Shown: positions 23,608 through 29,220 of the stretch, in pieces
How positions within the stretch are numbered: the stretch's first letter is position 1
Layout of the letters: each line of letters begins with the position of its first letter
IMG/VR virus record: IMGVR_UViG_3300020710_000027
Coordinates: 1 to 29,262 of that record
DNA: 29,262 bases
Origin: a virus
Reading direction: 5' to 3' (one strand)
Translations under genes and position numbers: made by a program
The notes under the pieces: generated by a model
Told to the model about the DNA's origin: nothing
What the model saw: the letters and a program-made list of their open reading frames with translations, nothing else
Databases searched by the model: none

Positions 23608-23800
23608 TGCCCAATGCGGTACGTCGATGGTTGGGCATGAGATACCCCGTTACATGAGCGAACCAAAGCGGGGAACGTGGGCGAAGTCTAGAGCGTGGTG
23701 GTTGAAAATAGTCTGGACAGTGCGATGCGAGGACATGGCTCCGAAAAGCAGAAGGCACAAGCGAACTTTGGTTTTGACCACGGTTAGGCTGTGCTTTGCT
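23608..23800 (+). ncRNA. Second structured segment of the leader
   Basis: Several perfect helices occupy this gene-free part. They are TGCCCAA/TTGGGCA (23608-23614/23631-23637), CCCCG/CGGGG (23645-23649/23669-23673) and GTCTAGA/TCTGGAC (23686-23692/23712-23718), the last being the same stem as the 5' hairpin of the first segment. A compound hairpin at 23747-23800 has AGCA/TGCT and GCACA/TGTGC around an inner AACTxTGGT-TTTG-ACCAxGGTT hairpin (23764-23785). An alternative long-range pair AACCAAAG/CTTTGGTT (23661-23668/23766-23773) competes with the inner hairpin. No tRNA features (T-loop, anticodon arm) or credible protein were found. Together with the first segment it would form a leader of about 400 bases before the early operon. 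Confidence 0.5.
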
Positions 23801-23844
23801 CAAACATTCACCAAAAAGCAGTTTAAAAACAGAAAGGAAATCAC

Positions 23845-24063
23845 ATGATATTAAGTAACAGTTACCCAACTGAAGTTTATGTTTCAGACATGGGTTATTT
23901 CGTAATAAAACAAGATTGTTTTGAATGTGGACACCAAACGCAATTTTTGTTTACTCCCGACCAAACAAAACTTTTGTTTAATTTGTTGCCTGACTTTTTA
24001 AAAGAGCAACAAGACAAATGGACCGGGTTACATTCACCACATGAAAGCACAAACGATGAATGA
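23845..24063 (+). CDS. Small early protein of unknown function
   Basis: The 72-residue protein is the first gene after the structured leader, with a good AAAGGA ribosome-binding site seven bases before ATG. It contains 'YFVIKQDCFECGHQTQFLFTPDQTKLLFNLLPDFLKEQQDKWTG'. One CxxC-G pair ('CFECGH') could be half of a zinc site, but there is no second pair in the chain, so zinc binding would require dimerisation. It overlaps the next gene. No family is recognised. A first-position early gene may be a regulator or host-takeover factor; that is speculation. Confidence 0.65.
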   Translation: MILSNSYPTEVYVSDMGYFVIKQDCFECGHQTQFLFTPDQTKLLFNLLPDFLKEQQDKWTGLHSPHESTNDE

Positions 24064-24409
24064 ATCAGGATTTGAGCGTTTTTGGGCAGCTTGGCCTAAG
24101 TCAACAAGAAAAGGCGCGAAATCGGCTTGTTTGCAAAAATGGGCCAAACTTTATTGCGAAACTTGTTGTGACCAAATTATCAAACACGTTGAATGGATGA
24201 AAACCACGGACCAATGGCGAAAGATGGATGGCGCATACATTCCAGCACCTTTGGTTTACCTTAACCAGCAACGATGGGATGGCGCTGAAATCCCTGAGAC
24301 TAAAAAGCAGGTCAGCACCTTGGAAATTATTGCTCAAGAACGCGCAAAAGCCGTTCCAATGCCTGACCATATTCGTGAACGTTTAAACCAATTAAGGGGT
24401 AAAAATTGA
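24041..24409 (+). CDS. Replication-associated protein (helicase-loader/initiator C-terminal type)
   Basis: The 122-residue protein contains 'FERFWAAWPKSTRKGAKSACLQKWAKL' and 'WRKMDGAYIPAPLVYLNQQRWDG'. The spacing 'F..FW..~P....K..A...W.k' then 'w....g.yIP.p..yLn..rWd' is typical of the C-terminal module of phage replication initiators and DnaC/DnaT-like partners. The usual N-terminal winged helix is missing, so this is a stand-alone module. ATG at 24041 or 24056 could start it; neither has a clear ribosome-binding site. It lies at the head of the early operon. A replisome-recruitment role is inferred from the family pattern. Confidence 0.65.
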   Translation: MKAQTMNESGFERFWAAWPKSTRKGAKSACLQKWAKLYCETCCDQIIKHVEWMKTTDQWRKMDGAYIPAPLVYLNQQRWDGAEIPETKKQVSTLEIIAQERAKAVPMPDHIRERLNQLRGKN

Positions 24410-25326
24410 ACCAAATTGTTTTCGGTGATTGCCGTGAAACGATGCGCCAATGGGCGGCAGAAGGCGTAAAAGCTCAAACTTGCGTTACTAGCCCGCCTTA
24501 CTATGGCTTGCGTGATTATGGACATGAAGGCCAGATTGGTCTTGAAGAAACACCAGAGGAATACATTAAAGCTATGGTTGAAGTATTCCGATGTGTATGG
24601 GATGTTCTTGAGGATGATGGGACGGTTTGGTTAAACATTGGGGATAGCTACGCTGGCAGCGGAAAAGGGCCAGCAGGCAATTTGGGCACAACAAACGATG
24701 AGCGCAACATGACCCACACAAAAGCCAGTTCGTTTGTTCCTGCTGGCTGCAAACCCAAAGACCTGATTGGCATACCTTGGATGTTGGCCTTCGCGCTAAG
24801 AGCAGATGGCTGGTATCTGCGCCAAGACATCATTTGGCACAAACCAAACCCTATGCCTGAGTCGGTTCAAGACCGATGCACGAAAGCGCATGAATACATT
24901 TTTTTGTTAAGCAAGTCTCAAAAGTATTACTACGACAATGAAGCAATAAAAGAAGAAGGCGTAATACCTGCTGGCACTTTAGCGGCAAAAGGGAGTGCCG
25001 AACGTCAAGGACAAAAAGGAGTTAATGCAAGACCTTCCGAATACAAAGAATACGATGGGCAAAGAAATAAACGAAGTGTTTGGACTGTCAACACCAAGCC
25101 TTATGCTGGCGCACACTTTGCTGTTTTCCCAGATGAGTTAATTGAGCCTTGCATTATGGCGGGCGCGCCTGTTGGCGGTATTGTTGTTGACCCTTTCATG
25201 GGAAGTGGAACAACAGCTCAAGTTGCACAATCTTTAGGTCGTAAATATCTTGGATGCGAACTTAATCTTGCATATAAAGATTTACAAGATAAGAAAGTTC
25301 AACAAATGTCGTTGGAGTTAATTTGA
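24406..25326 (+). CDS. DNA (adenine-N6 or cytosine-N4) methyltransferase, beta-type order
   Basis: This gene starts with TTG at 24406, overlapping the previous stop; AAGGGG lies upstream, and 'NQIVFGDCRETM' is the usual N-terminus of such enzymes. The 306-residue product has 'VTSPPYYGLRDYG' (catalytic motif IV) before 'DPFMGSGTTAQVAQSLGRKYLGCELN' (SAM-binding motif I), the permuted beta-class order. TSPPY occurs in m4C and some m6A enzymes, so the modified base is uncertain. The middle includes 'IGIPWMLAFALRADGWYLRQDIIWHKPNPMPESV', a standard segment. No restriction gene is adjacent, so this is an orphan methyltransferase that could protect phage DNA or regulate it. Confidence 0.92.
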   Translation: MNQIVFGDCRETMRQWAAEGVKAQTCVTSPPYYGLRDYGHEGQIGLEETPEEYIKAMVEVFRCVWDVLEDDGTVWLNIGDSYAGSGKGPAGNLGTTNDERNMTHTKASSFVPAGCKPKDLIGIPWMLAFALRADGWYLRQDIIWHKPNPMPESVQDRCTKAHEYIFLLSKSQKYYYDNEAIKEEGVIPAGTLAAKGSAERQGQKGVNARPSEYKEYDGQRNKRSVWTVNTKPYAGAHFAVFPDELIEPCIMAGAPVGGIVVDPFMGSGTTAQVAQSLGRKYLGCELNLAYKDLQDKKVQQMSLELI

Positions 25327-25460
25327 TGCGTGACCATTACAACTTTGAAGAACTTGAAGCTGCAAGAATCCTTGACCTTGTACGCATGGGTGACAAAACT
25401 ATTCCTTGGACGGTTATTACTTGGGCTTTGTGGTGTTTAGGAGATGCAGTTGGACAATAG
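25326..25460 (+). CDS. Small protein of unknown function
   Basis: This short gene has its ATG overlapping the methyltransferase stop (TGATG). It encodes 44 residues: 'MRDHYNFEELEAARILDLVR', then 'MGDKTIPWTVITWALWCLGD' and AVGQ. The first half is a charged helix and the second is Trp-rich and amphipathic. No family is recognised. The tight overlap and continuity with neighbours on both sides are the reason to accept it. Confidence 0.55.
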   Translation: MRDHYNFEELEAARILDLVRMGDKTIPWTVITWALWCLGDAVGQ

Positions 25461-25662
25461 CAACACAGAATTGGAATTCATGCGTCAATCCGAAGCGCGT
25501 GAATGGAAATCGCGGTTTGACAAGAAGGCGATGGAATGTGGCCGTGAAGAAGCGATTGCATGGTGGCGGGACACTATCAAGGAAATTGAAAAAAAACGCG
25601 GCAAAACAGAGGCAAACGCCCTTGTTGAACGGATAACAACACTTAGGACACGCAGAATATGA
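25444..25662 (+). CDS. Small charged helical protein
   Basis: The 72-residue protein is highly charged and helical: 'TELEFMRQSEAREWKSRFDKKAMECGREEAIAWWRDTIKEIEKKRGKTEANALVERITTLRTRRI'. ATG at 25444 overlaps the previous gene by 17 bases, but AGGAG nearly touches that ATG. The Met at residue 13 (25480) is an alternative start. It overlaps the next gene by four bases. No family is recognised; nucleic-acid binding is possible given the basic end. Confidence 0.6.
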   Translation: MQLDNSNTELEFMRQSEAREWKSRFDKKAMECGREEAIAWWRDTIKEIEKKRGKTEANALVERITTLRTRRI

Positions 25663-25883
25663 CAGCAGACACACGACAAGTCGGTGGGAATCATTACAAA
25701 GAAATGATAATTCGGCCATGGGAAGTCATGCGCGCCACGCTAACGCGGGAAGAATTCATCGGATTTTTGAAAGGCAACATTATCAAATACAGCATGAGAC
25801 AAGGCCGAAAAGTTGACGCAATGGATGACGCTGAAAAAGCTCTGCATTACCTTGAGAAACTCACAGAGGAACTCAAAAAATGA
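25659..25883 (+). CDS. DUF3310 protein
   Basis: The 74-residue protein matches DUF3310 throughout. It has 'RQVGGNHYKEMIIRPWEVM', then 'FIGFLKGNIIKYSMRQGRK' and 'DAMDDAEKALHYLEKL', the family pattern 'HY....i.pieyi......f..GN.iKY..R...K.g..DL.KA.~YL'. It is widespread in tailed phages, usually among nucleotide-metabolism or replication genes, as here. The biochemical role is not established. It overlaps both neighbours by four bases. Confidence 0.85.
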   Translation: MTADTRQVGGNHYKEMIIRPWEVMRATLTREEFIGFLKGNIIKYSMRQGRKVDAMDDAEKALHYLEKLTEELKK

Positions 25884-26179
25884 GACGGGCGGCCAAAGTC
25901 GACGCAAACCAAAATCGCATCATTGACGCTTTGCTTTACGCTGGCGCTACCGTTCAATCACTTGGGCAAGTTGGCGGTGGTTGTCCTGATTTGCTTGTTG
26001 GCTACAAACGGGTGAACATCTTGATGGAAGTTAAGGACGGTGACAAAGTGCCAAGTGCGCGTTTATTACGCGAAAGCCAAATGACTTGGTGGTCCGAATG
26101 GTCCGGCGCTAGGCCGTTTTTAGTGGAATCCGTCGATGATGCCCTGCAAGTTTTGAAGAAAATTAGGGAAACCACCTAG
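25880..26179 (+). CDS. VRR-NUC-like PD-(D/E)xK nuclease
   Basis: The 99-residue protein begins 'MRRAAKVDANQNRIIDALLYAGATVQSLGQVGGGCPDLLVGYKRVNILMEVKDGD'. This carries the minimal nuclease core: a helix with 'D.NQ..I...L', Gly-x-Pro-Asp ('GGCPDLL') and 'MEVKDG' (Glu-x-Lys). 'SARLLRESQMTWWSEWSG' follows. This pattern is common in phage early regions and belongs to the VRR-NUC/Holliday-junction-resolvase-like superfamily. It may process branched DNA together with the recombination operon. A terminator follows immediately, so it closes the first early operon. Confidence 0.82.
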   Translation: MRRAAKVDANQNRIIDALLYAGATVQSLGQVGGGCPDLLVGYKRVNILMEVKDGDKVPSARLLRESQMTWWSEWSGARPFLVESVDDALQVLKKIRETT

Positions 26180-26187
26180 TTTTTTTT
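26162..26187 (+). terminator. Intrinsic terminator at the end of the nuclease gene
   Basis: The stem ATTAGG/CCTAGT (26162-26167/26175-26180, six pairs with one G-U) with a 7-base loop is followed by T8 (26180-26187). The stem lies in the last codons of the nuclease gene. It is not GC-rich, so termination may be partial. A new promoter follows ten bases later. Confidence 0.6.
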
Positions 26188-26197
26188 AAATAAAGTC

Positions 26198-26226
26198 TTG
26201 AACTGTTTAGAAATCTAAACTAGAAT
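26198..26226 (+). promoter_or_regulatory. Sigma-70 promoter with palindromic operator in its spacer
   Basis: TTGAAC (26198-26203) and TAGAAT (26221-26226) are separated by exactly 17 bases. Sixteen of those spacer bases are the palindrome GTTTAGA-AA-TCTAAAC (26205-26220, 7-bp perfect arms). A protein bound to it would cover the space between the -35 and -10 and block polymerase. The start would be near 26233, giving a leader of about 23 bases to the first gene. Confidence 0.7.
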
Positions 26227-26255
26227 CCATCATCGATAACACAAAACAGGCAATT

Positions 26256-26417
26256 ATGAACACACAAATGCTACAACGCGCACGTCGCAATTTTGACCGT
26301 CCCGACATTGAGCGCCACTTGGTTCGGCACAACATCCGCGCATGGGTGCGTTCAGTTCGCATCCTTGGCGACAAATGGCTTTTGGCACATCACATCACAC
26401 GATTGGAAACAAAATGA
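26256..26417 (+). CDS. Small arginine-rich protein, first gene of the second early unit
   Basis: This short gene is the first behind the promoter and encodes 53 residues: 'MNTQMLQRARRNFDRPDIER', then 'HLVRHNIRAWVRSVRILGDK' and 'WLLAHHITRLETK'. Ten Arg plus several His and Lys give a strong positive charge and a helical outlook, compatible with nucleic-acid binding. It could bind the spacer palindrome as an autoregulator, but this is only suggested by position. Its stop overlaps the next ATG by four bases. Confidence 0.6.
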   Translation: MNTQMLQRARRNFDRPDIERHLVRHNIRAWVRSVRILGDKWLLAHHITRLETK

Positions 26418-26500
26418 TTCTGGAAAAAATCTTGGACTATGGATTGGCGGTTGTTATCGCTGTTTTGTTGGCTTGGTTTTTGGCGGTGGCTTTGGTATGA
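26414..26500 (+). CDS. 28-residue single-span membrane peptide
   Basis: This tiny frame is coupled on both sides by ATGA overlaps. It encodes 28 residues, 'MILEKILDYGLAVVIAVLLA' then WFLAVALV, essentially one membrane span with a short acidic N-terminus. Such peptides could act as membrane modulators or superinfection factors. The double ATGA overlap is the main evidence that it is translated. Confidence 0.5.
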   Translation: MILEKILDYGLAVVIAVLLAWFLAVALV

Positions 26501-26709
26501 ACCATCAATTCTTTTATCGCGGTTTAGAATGGGAAATCTATTACGAATCTGGCGAACCAGCAACACGGGACGAACCCGGCGACCCCGGCGAATGCTATGT
26601 GGTTGGTGTTATGTCGTTTGGTGATGAAGAAATCACTGACATGATTACCGAATCAGCAATGAATGACGCTTGCGAAGCGTTTATTAACTGGGTGGACAAA
26701 AGACTATGA
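26497..26709 (+). CDS. Small acidic protein of unknown function
   Basis: The start at 26497 is chosen for the ATGA overlap. A longer in-frame reading from 26293 would cover the two preceding small genes and has poor composition there. The 70-residue product is acidic: 'FYRGLEWEIYYESGEPATRDEPGDPGECYVVGVMSFGDEEITDMITESAMNDACEAFINWVDKRL'. It is probably a small beta-plus-helix domain, and the 'GLEWEI.YE.GE......PG.PG' segment recurs in small phage proteins. No function is known. Confidence 0.65.
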   Translation: MNHQFFYRGLEWEIYYESGEPATRDEPGDPGECYVVGVMSFGDEEITDMITESAMNDACEAFINWVDKRL

Positions 26710-26795
26710 CTTGGCCGTTCCCAACTACACCATTGCCCAACAAACCGGGCGAACCCAAATTTAACCCTGACAACTTTGACGACGCACCATTTTGA
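26706..26795 (+). CDS. 29-residue peptide with SSB-like acidic C-terminal tip
   Basis: This tiny frame overlaps the previous stop by four bases (ATGA). It encodes 29 residues, starting MTWPFPTTPLPNKPGEPKFN and ending PDNFDDAPF. The last residues closely resemble the conserved tip of bacterial single-strand-binding proteins (acidic run, then hydrophobic, Pro, Phe: 'DDIPF'), the docking site for many repair and replication enzymes. The rest is Pro-rich and lacks an OB fold, so it would be a free tip. It could compete for SSB partners or recruit them. The motif is seen; the role is inference. Confidence 0.5.
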   Translation: MTWPFPTTPLPNKPGEPKFNPDNFDDAPF

Positions 26796-26804
26796 GGTTT
26801 TATC

Positions 26805-27164
26805 ATGAACGTTATCAATACAATACAAAACTTTTTTGCCAAAGATATGCTACGCGCACGAACAACAGACCCAATCACATCACACCAAGCTGCTGAACAA
26901 GCTGCTGAAGTTGCTAGCAATCACATTCCACGCATCGAACAAGCATTGGAACAATACGGCCCTATGGGTGCATCGATGATTGCATATGTTGCCAATTTGG
27001 ACAAAAACCAAATTAGTCGTCGATTAAAAGAAATGCAAAAACTAGGAATGATTGAATTAACTGGTAATACGGTGAAATCAAATACAAACCGCAGCGAACG
27101 TGAATGGCAATTGGCTAATTACGCTGAAAATCGTATCGAATCAGGACATCTTGGTTTTAACTAA
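26805..27164 (+). CDS. Winged-helix-like early protein ('TDP-TS' phage family)
   Basis: The 119-residue protein has a GAGG ribosome-binding site eight bases upstream of ATG. It contains 'RARTTDPITSHQAAEQAAEVA', a signature of a common phage early protein group. A winged-helix-like segment follows: 'IEQALEQYGPMGASMIAYVANLDKNQISRRLKEMQKLGMIELTG', with a likely recognition helix near 'NQISRRLKEM'. The end, 'NTNRSEREWQLA', fits the wing. These proteins are thought to bind DNA, but targets are not established. It is a candidate regulator of its own unit. Confidence 0.75.
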   Translation: MNVINTIQNFFAKDMLRARTTDPITSHQAAEQAAEVASNHIPRIEQALEQYGPMGASMIAYVANLDKNQISRRLKEMQKLGMIELTGNTVKSNTNRSEREWQLANYAENRIESGHLGFN

Positions 27165-27622
27165 TGCGAAAACAGACAAAGCGCAAACATTACAAGCTGA
27201 TAGACCCGATAGCACACGCTATTGCTGGCGCTGCTATCACCACCAAAGACGCATTGGACAAATTGCGCGTGTTGGAATTGTCGGCGCTGGAATCACTTAG
27301 CAAAGGCAAAGCAACCGTGGCCGATTGGCGCGCGTTAACCGATATATTGAACTTGGCCCAAACAATGGGTTTGAATGGGATTGGCCCGGAAGTGCTGCCG
27401 ATTTGTGATGTAGCGCAAGCTGAATTGTTAGCAGCGGCCCAACGATATGAAAAGACAAAACGAATGGTGACAACTGCCAAAGGGTTGCAAGCATTGCGTG
27501 ATTTGTACGAATATCACGACTTACAACGCACAAGCGTTTCACGCGCTGAATATGAACGCATGATAGCTAAAACGCGAAATTATATTATTTCTAATAATCA
27601 AAACGTTGTGGAAGTTGTATAA
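27164..27622 (+). CDS. Helical protein of unknown function
   Basis: The 152-residue protein starts with a basic tail ('RKQTKRKHYKLIDPIAHAIAGAA'), then long helices ('DALDKLRVLELSALESLSKGKATVADWRALTDILNLAQTM' and 'VAQAELLAAAQRYEKTKRMVTTAKGLQALRDLYEYHDLQRTSVSRAEYERMIAKT'). There is no signal, TM or zinc motif. The gene overlaps the one before by one base and the one after by one base, so it is an integral member of the operon. No family name can be given; position next to NinB suggests DNA metabolism. Confidence 0.65.
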   Translation: MRKQTKRKHYKLIDPIAHAIAGAAITTKDALDKLRVLELSALESLSKGKATVADWRALTDILNLAQTMGLNGIGPEVLPICDVAQAELLAAAQRYEKTKRMVTTAKGLQALRDLYEYHDLQRTSVSRAEYERMIAKTRNYIISNNQNVVEVV

Positions 27623-28038
27623 TGAAAGTCGTTTTATATGACGCTAAACAAGCGCATGAAGTCTTATTAAATCTTTGGCCAAAAATCAAAGACGCATTAA
27701 CTAACAACAGGCGTTTAGAAATGATAATACAAGACGAAAAACGGACAAATGACCAAAACGCGATGTTTCATGCAATCATTTACCAGATTGCTAAAGAAGC
27801 CGAACACATGGGTGCAAGATGGGACACGGAAAGCTGGAAGCGTTTTTTAGTTGACCAATTTTCCAGCGAAGTTTTCCACAAATCTGGCCGTGTGGTTCCA
27901 AGTTTAGACAATCAGCGCGTCGTACAGCTTGGTTTACAAACGCGTGATTTCAGCAAACAAGAAGCCACCGAATTTACAGAATGGTTGCTTGCATGGGCCG
28001 CAAACGCGGGAATTGATGTTGTCCTACCCGAAACGTGA
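27622..28038 (+). CDS. ninB: NinB recombination mediator (lambda Orf-like)
   Basis: The 138-residue protein, close to the usual 140, matches NinB. It has 'LYDAKQAHEVLLNLWPKIKDALTNNRRLEMIIQDEKRTNDQNAMFHAIIYQIAKEA', in which 'RT.~QN...~a....i' is diagnostic, and 'WDTESWKRFLVDQF'. It ends 'GLQTRDFSKQEATEFTEWLLAWAANAGIDV'. NinB (lambda Orf) loads recombination proteins onto SSB-coated DNA, replacing RecFOR. With YqaJ and ERF it gives the phage a full annealing-type recombination pathway. It overlaps both neighbours. Confidence 0.9.
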   Translation: MKVVLYDAKQAHEVLLNLWPKIKDALTNNRRLEMIIQDEKRTNDQNAMFHAIIYQIAKEAEHMGARWDTESWKRFLVDQFSSEVFHKSGRVVPSLDNQRVVQLGLQTRDFSKQEATEFTEWLLAWAANAGIDVVLPET

Positions 28039-28354
28039 TTACATCCGTTCCAAGCGCCTATTGATGGCCGTGGCAACGCTAAATTGTCAACATTGCGAAC
28101 AGTACGGCGAAACGCAAGCCGCACACACCAATTGGGGATTTGGAAAAGGACGTTCAATCAAAGCTGACGACAACATGGTGGCCGCACTTTGCCAAACTTG
28201 CCATGCCATGATTGACCAAGGTTCAAGACTATCAAAAGCTCAAAGAATGGAAATTTGGGAAAACGCACACATGAAAACTGTAAAAAAACTACAATTGCTT
28301 GGACTATGGCCGAATGATGTGCCATTACCGGAGATGAACGATGCACTACGCTAA
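28016..28354 (+). CDS. DUF1364-like zinc-binding HNH-type nuclease
   Basis: The start at 28016 overlaps the end of NinB by 23 bases; the longer reading from 27929 would overlap it deeply. The 112-residue product has 'KRDYIRSKRLLMAVATLNCQHCEQYGETQAAHTNWGFGKGRSIKADDNMVAALCQTCHAMIDQGS'. Here Cys24/Cys27 and Cys59/Cys62 form a zinc site, and His37 with His63 and Asp67 form the nuclease-like core. This is the DUF1364 layout found beside NinB in lambda-type nin regions. A structure-specific nuclease role is inferred from the family. Confidence 0.8.
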   Translation: MLSYPKRDYIRSKRLLMAVATLNCQHCEQYGETQAAHTNWGFGKGRSIKADDNMVAALCQTCHAMIDQGSRLSKAQRMEIWENAHMKTVKKLQLLGLWPNDVPLPEMNDALR

Positions 28355-28748
28355 AAAGCCCGACGGTTGGTATAGAGATGGGTTTGGCCCATTTTCCACC
28401 ATGTTTGAAGCCCAACAATTTGGGTTAGATGAAAAGAAACAAGGCAAACTGACATTTGCTTTGGACTATCACAAGACTTACAGCGCAGACCCTAAGTTTT
28501 GGAACGTGTTTATCCAATTGGTTTGGTTGCGTAAAGACAAGGTTTATTGCGTAACGCACAGCACAGACCCCGATGAACTGGCCGATTTGTACGATTCAAT
28601 CGGCAAAATCATTGGCAAAGATTGCGTAATCGAAACCAAAGGCGAAGCCAAACTACCATACTGCGAACGCAACAACATTGACATTGACATTTGGATTGAC
28701 AACAACCCAATTCATATCATTGAGTCGCCACCGTCTACGGACAATTGA
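28341..28748 (+). CDS. Protein of unknown function
   Basis: The 135-residue acidic protein contains 'HYAKKPDGWYRDGFGPFSTMFEAQQFGLDEKKQGKLTFALDYHKTY', then 'DPKFWNVFIQLVWLRKDKVYCVTHSTDPDELADLYDSIGKIIGKDCVIE', and ends 'NIDIDIWIDNNPIHIIESPPSTDN'. It looks like a mixed alpha/beta fold. There is no signal, TM or metal motif and no family is recognised. It overlaps the upstream gene by 14 bases and is one base from the last gene. Confidence 0.6.
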   Translation: MHYAKKPDGWYRDGFGPFSTMFEAQQFGLDEKKQGKLTFALDYHKTYSADPKFWNVFIQLVWLRKDKVYCVTHSTDPDELADLYDSIGKIIGKDCVIETKGEAKLPYCERNNIDIDIWIDNNPIHIIESPPSTDN

Positions 28749-28749
28749 T

Positions 28750-29220
28750 ATGCCAACGCTGCCATCCAATACACGATGCGCCGAACTGGGTTGTAAAGAA
28801 AACCGCAGTCGGTTAAGCACATTCTGTATTGCACATGGTGGCCGTGACACATACAAACCCAAAGTCACACAAGACAGACGCCAGTTCAATGCAATGTACG
28901 ACGCGCCAGCATGGAAGCGCATTCGGACAGCGCAACTAAGCCGTGAACCTTTATGTGCAAGCTGCGCGGCCCAAGGTCGCATAATGCAAGCCATTCAAGT
29001 GGACCATGTGTTTAGTTGGAATGCTATTGGTAAAGAAGCGTTCTTTGATAACTTGTTCCAATCATTGTGTACGCCATGCCATAGCCACAAGACAGCACTA
29101 GAACACCAAGGCATCTACCGGCACTGGGTGGGTGGCAAGCACCACGACTACACGTTGGCTCAGTGGCGAACCGCGACGTCGATGAGTCAAGAATCGTGCC
29201 AAGACCTGCCTAAAAATTAA
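28750..29220 (+). CDS. HNH endonuclease, probably packaging-associated
   Basis: The start at 28750 follows the previous stop by one base; reading from 28678 would overlap that gene. The 156-residue protein has an N-terminal Cys/His cluster ('CAELGCKENRSRLSTFCIAH', Cys10, Cys15, Cys26, His29), possibly a zinc knuckle. The HNH domain follows: 'EPLCASCAAQGRIMQAIQVDHVFSWNAIG' and 'NLFQSLCTPCHSHKTALEH', with Cys69/Cys72, Asp85-His86, Asn101, Cys107/Cys110 and His111. HNH proteins of this type sit just before the terminase genes in HK97-like phages and aid genome packaging. The window ends 42 bases later without another start, consistent with terminase lying next. Confidence 0.88.
   Translation: MPTLPSNTRCAELGCKENRSRLSTFCIAHGGRDTYKPKVTQDRRQFNAMYDAPAWKRIRTAQLSREPLCASCAAQGRIMQAIQVDHVFSWNAIGKEAFFDNLFQSLCTPCHSHKTALEHQGIYRHWVGGKHHDYTLAQWRTATSMSQESCQDLPKN

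Noticed and set aside
23600-23800. tRNA or group I intron in the structured leader
   Set aside because: There is no T-loop (GGTTCRA-type) or anticodon arm. An AATAGTCTGG segment recalls intron core motifs, but the paired P/R/S elements are missing.
23345-23848. Plus-strand 167-residue open frame over the leader
   Set aside because: It overlaps the Cro-like gene, has an odd Cys/Ser/Arg/Trp-rich composition unlike the neighbours, and covers conserved-looking RNA stems and a promoter. Treated as chance.
23472-23869. Minus-strand frames over the leader (64 and 112 residues)
   Set aside because: They have no ribosome-binding site, low-complexity Arg/Ser/Pro/Leu composition and no operon context.
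26293-26496. N-terminal extension of the acidic early protein
   Set aside because: It would cover two ATGA-coupled small genes; its composition is unlike the rest, and a good coupled ATG exists at 26497.
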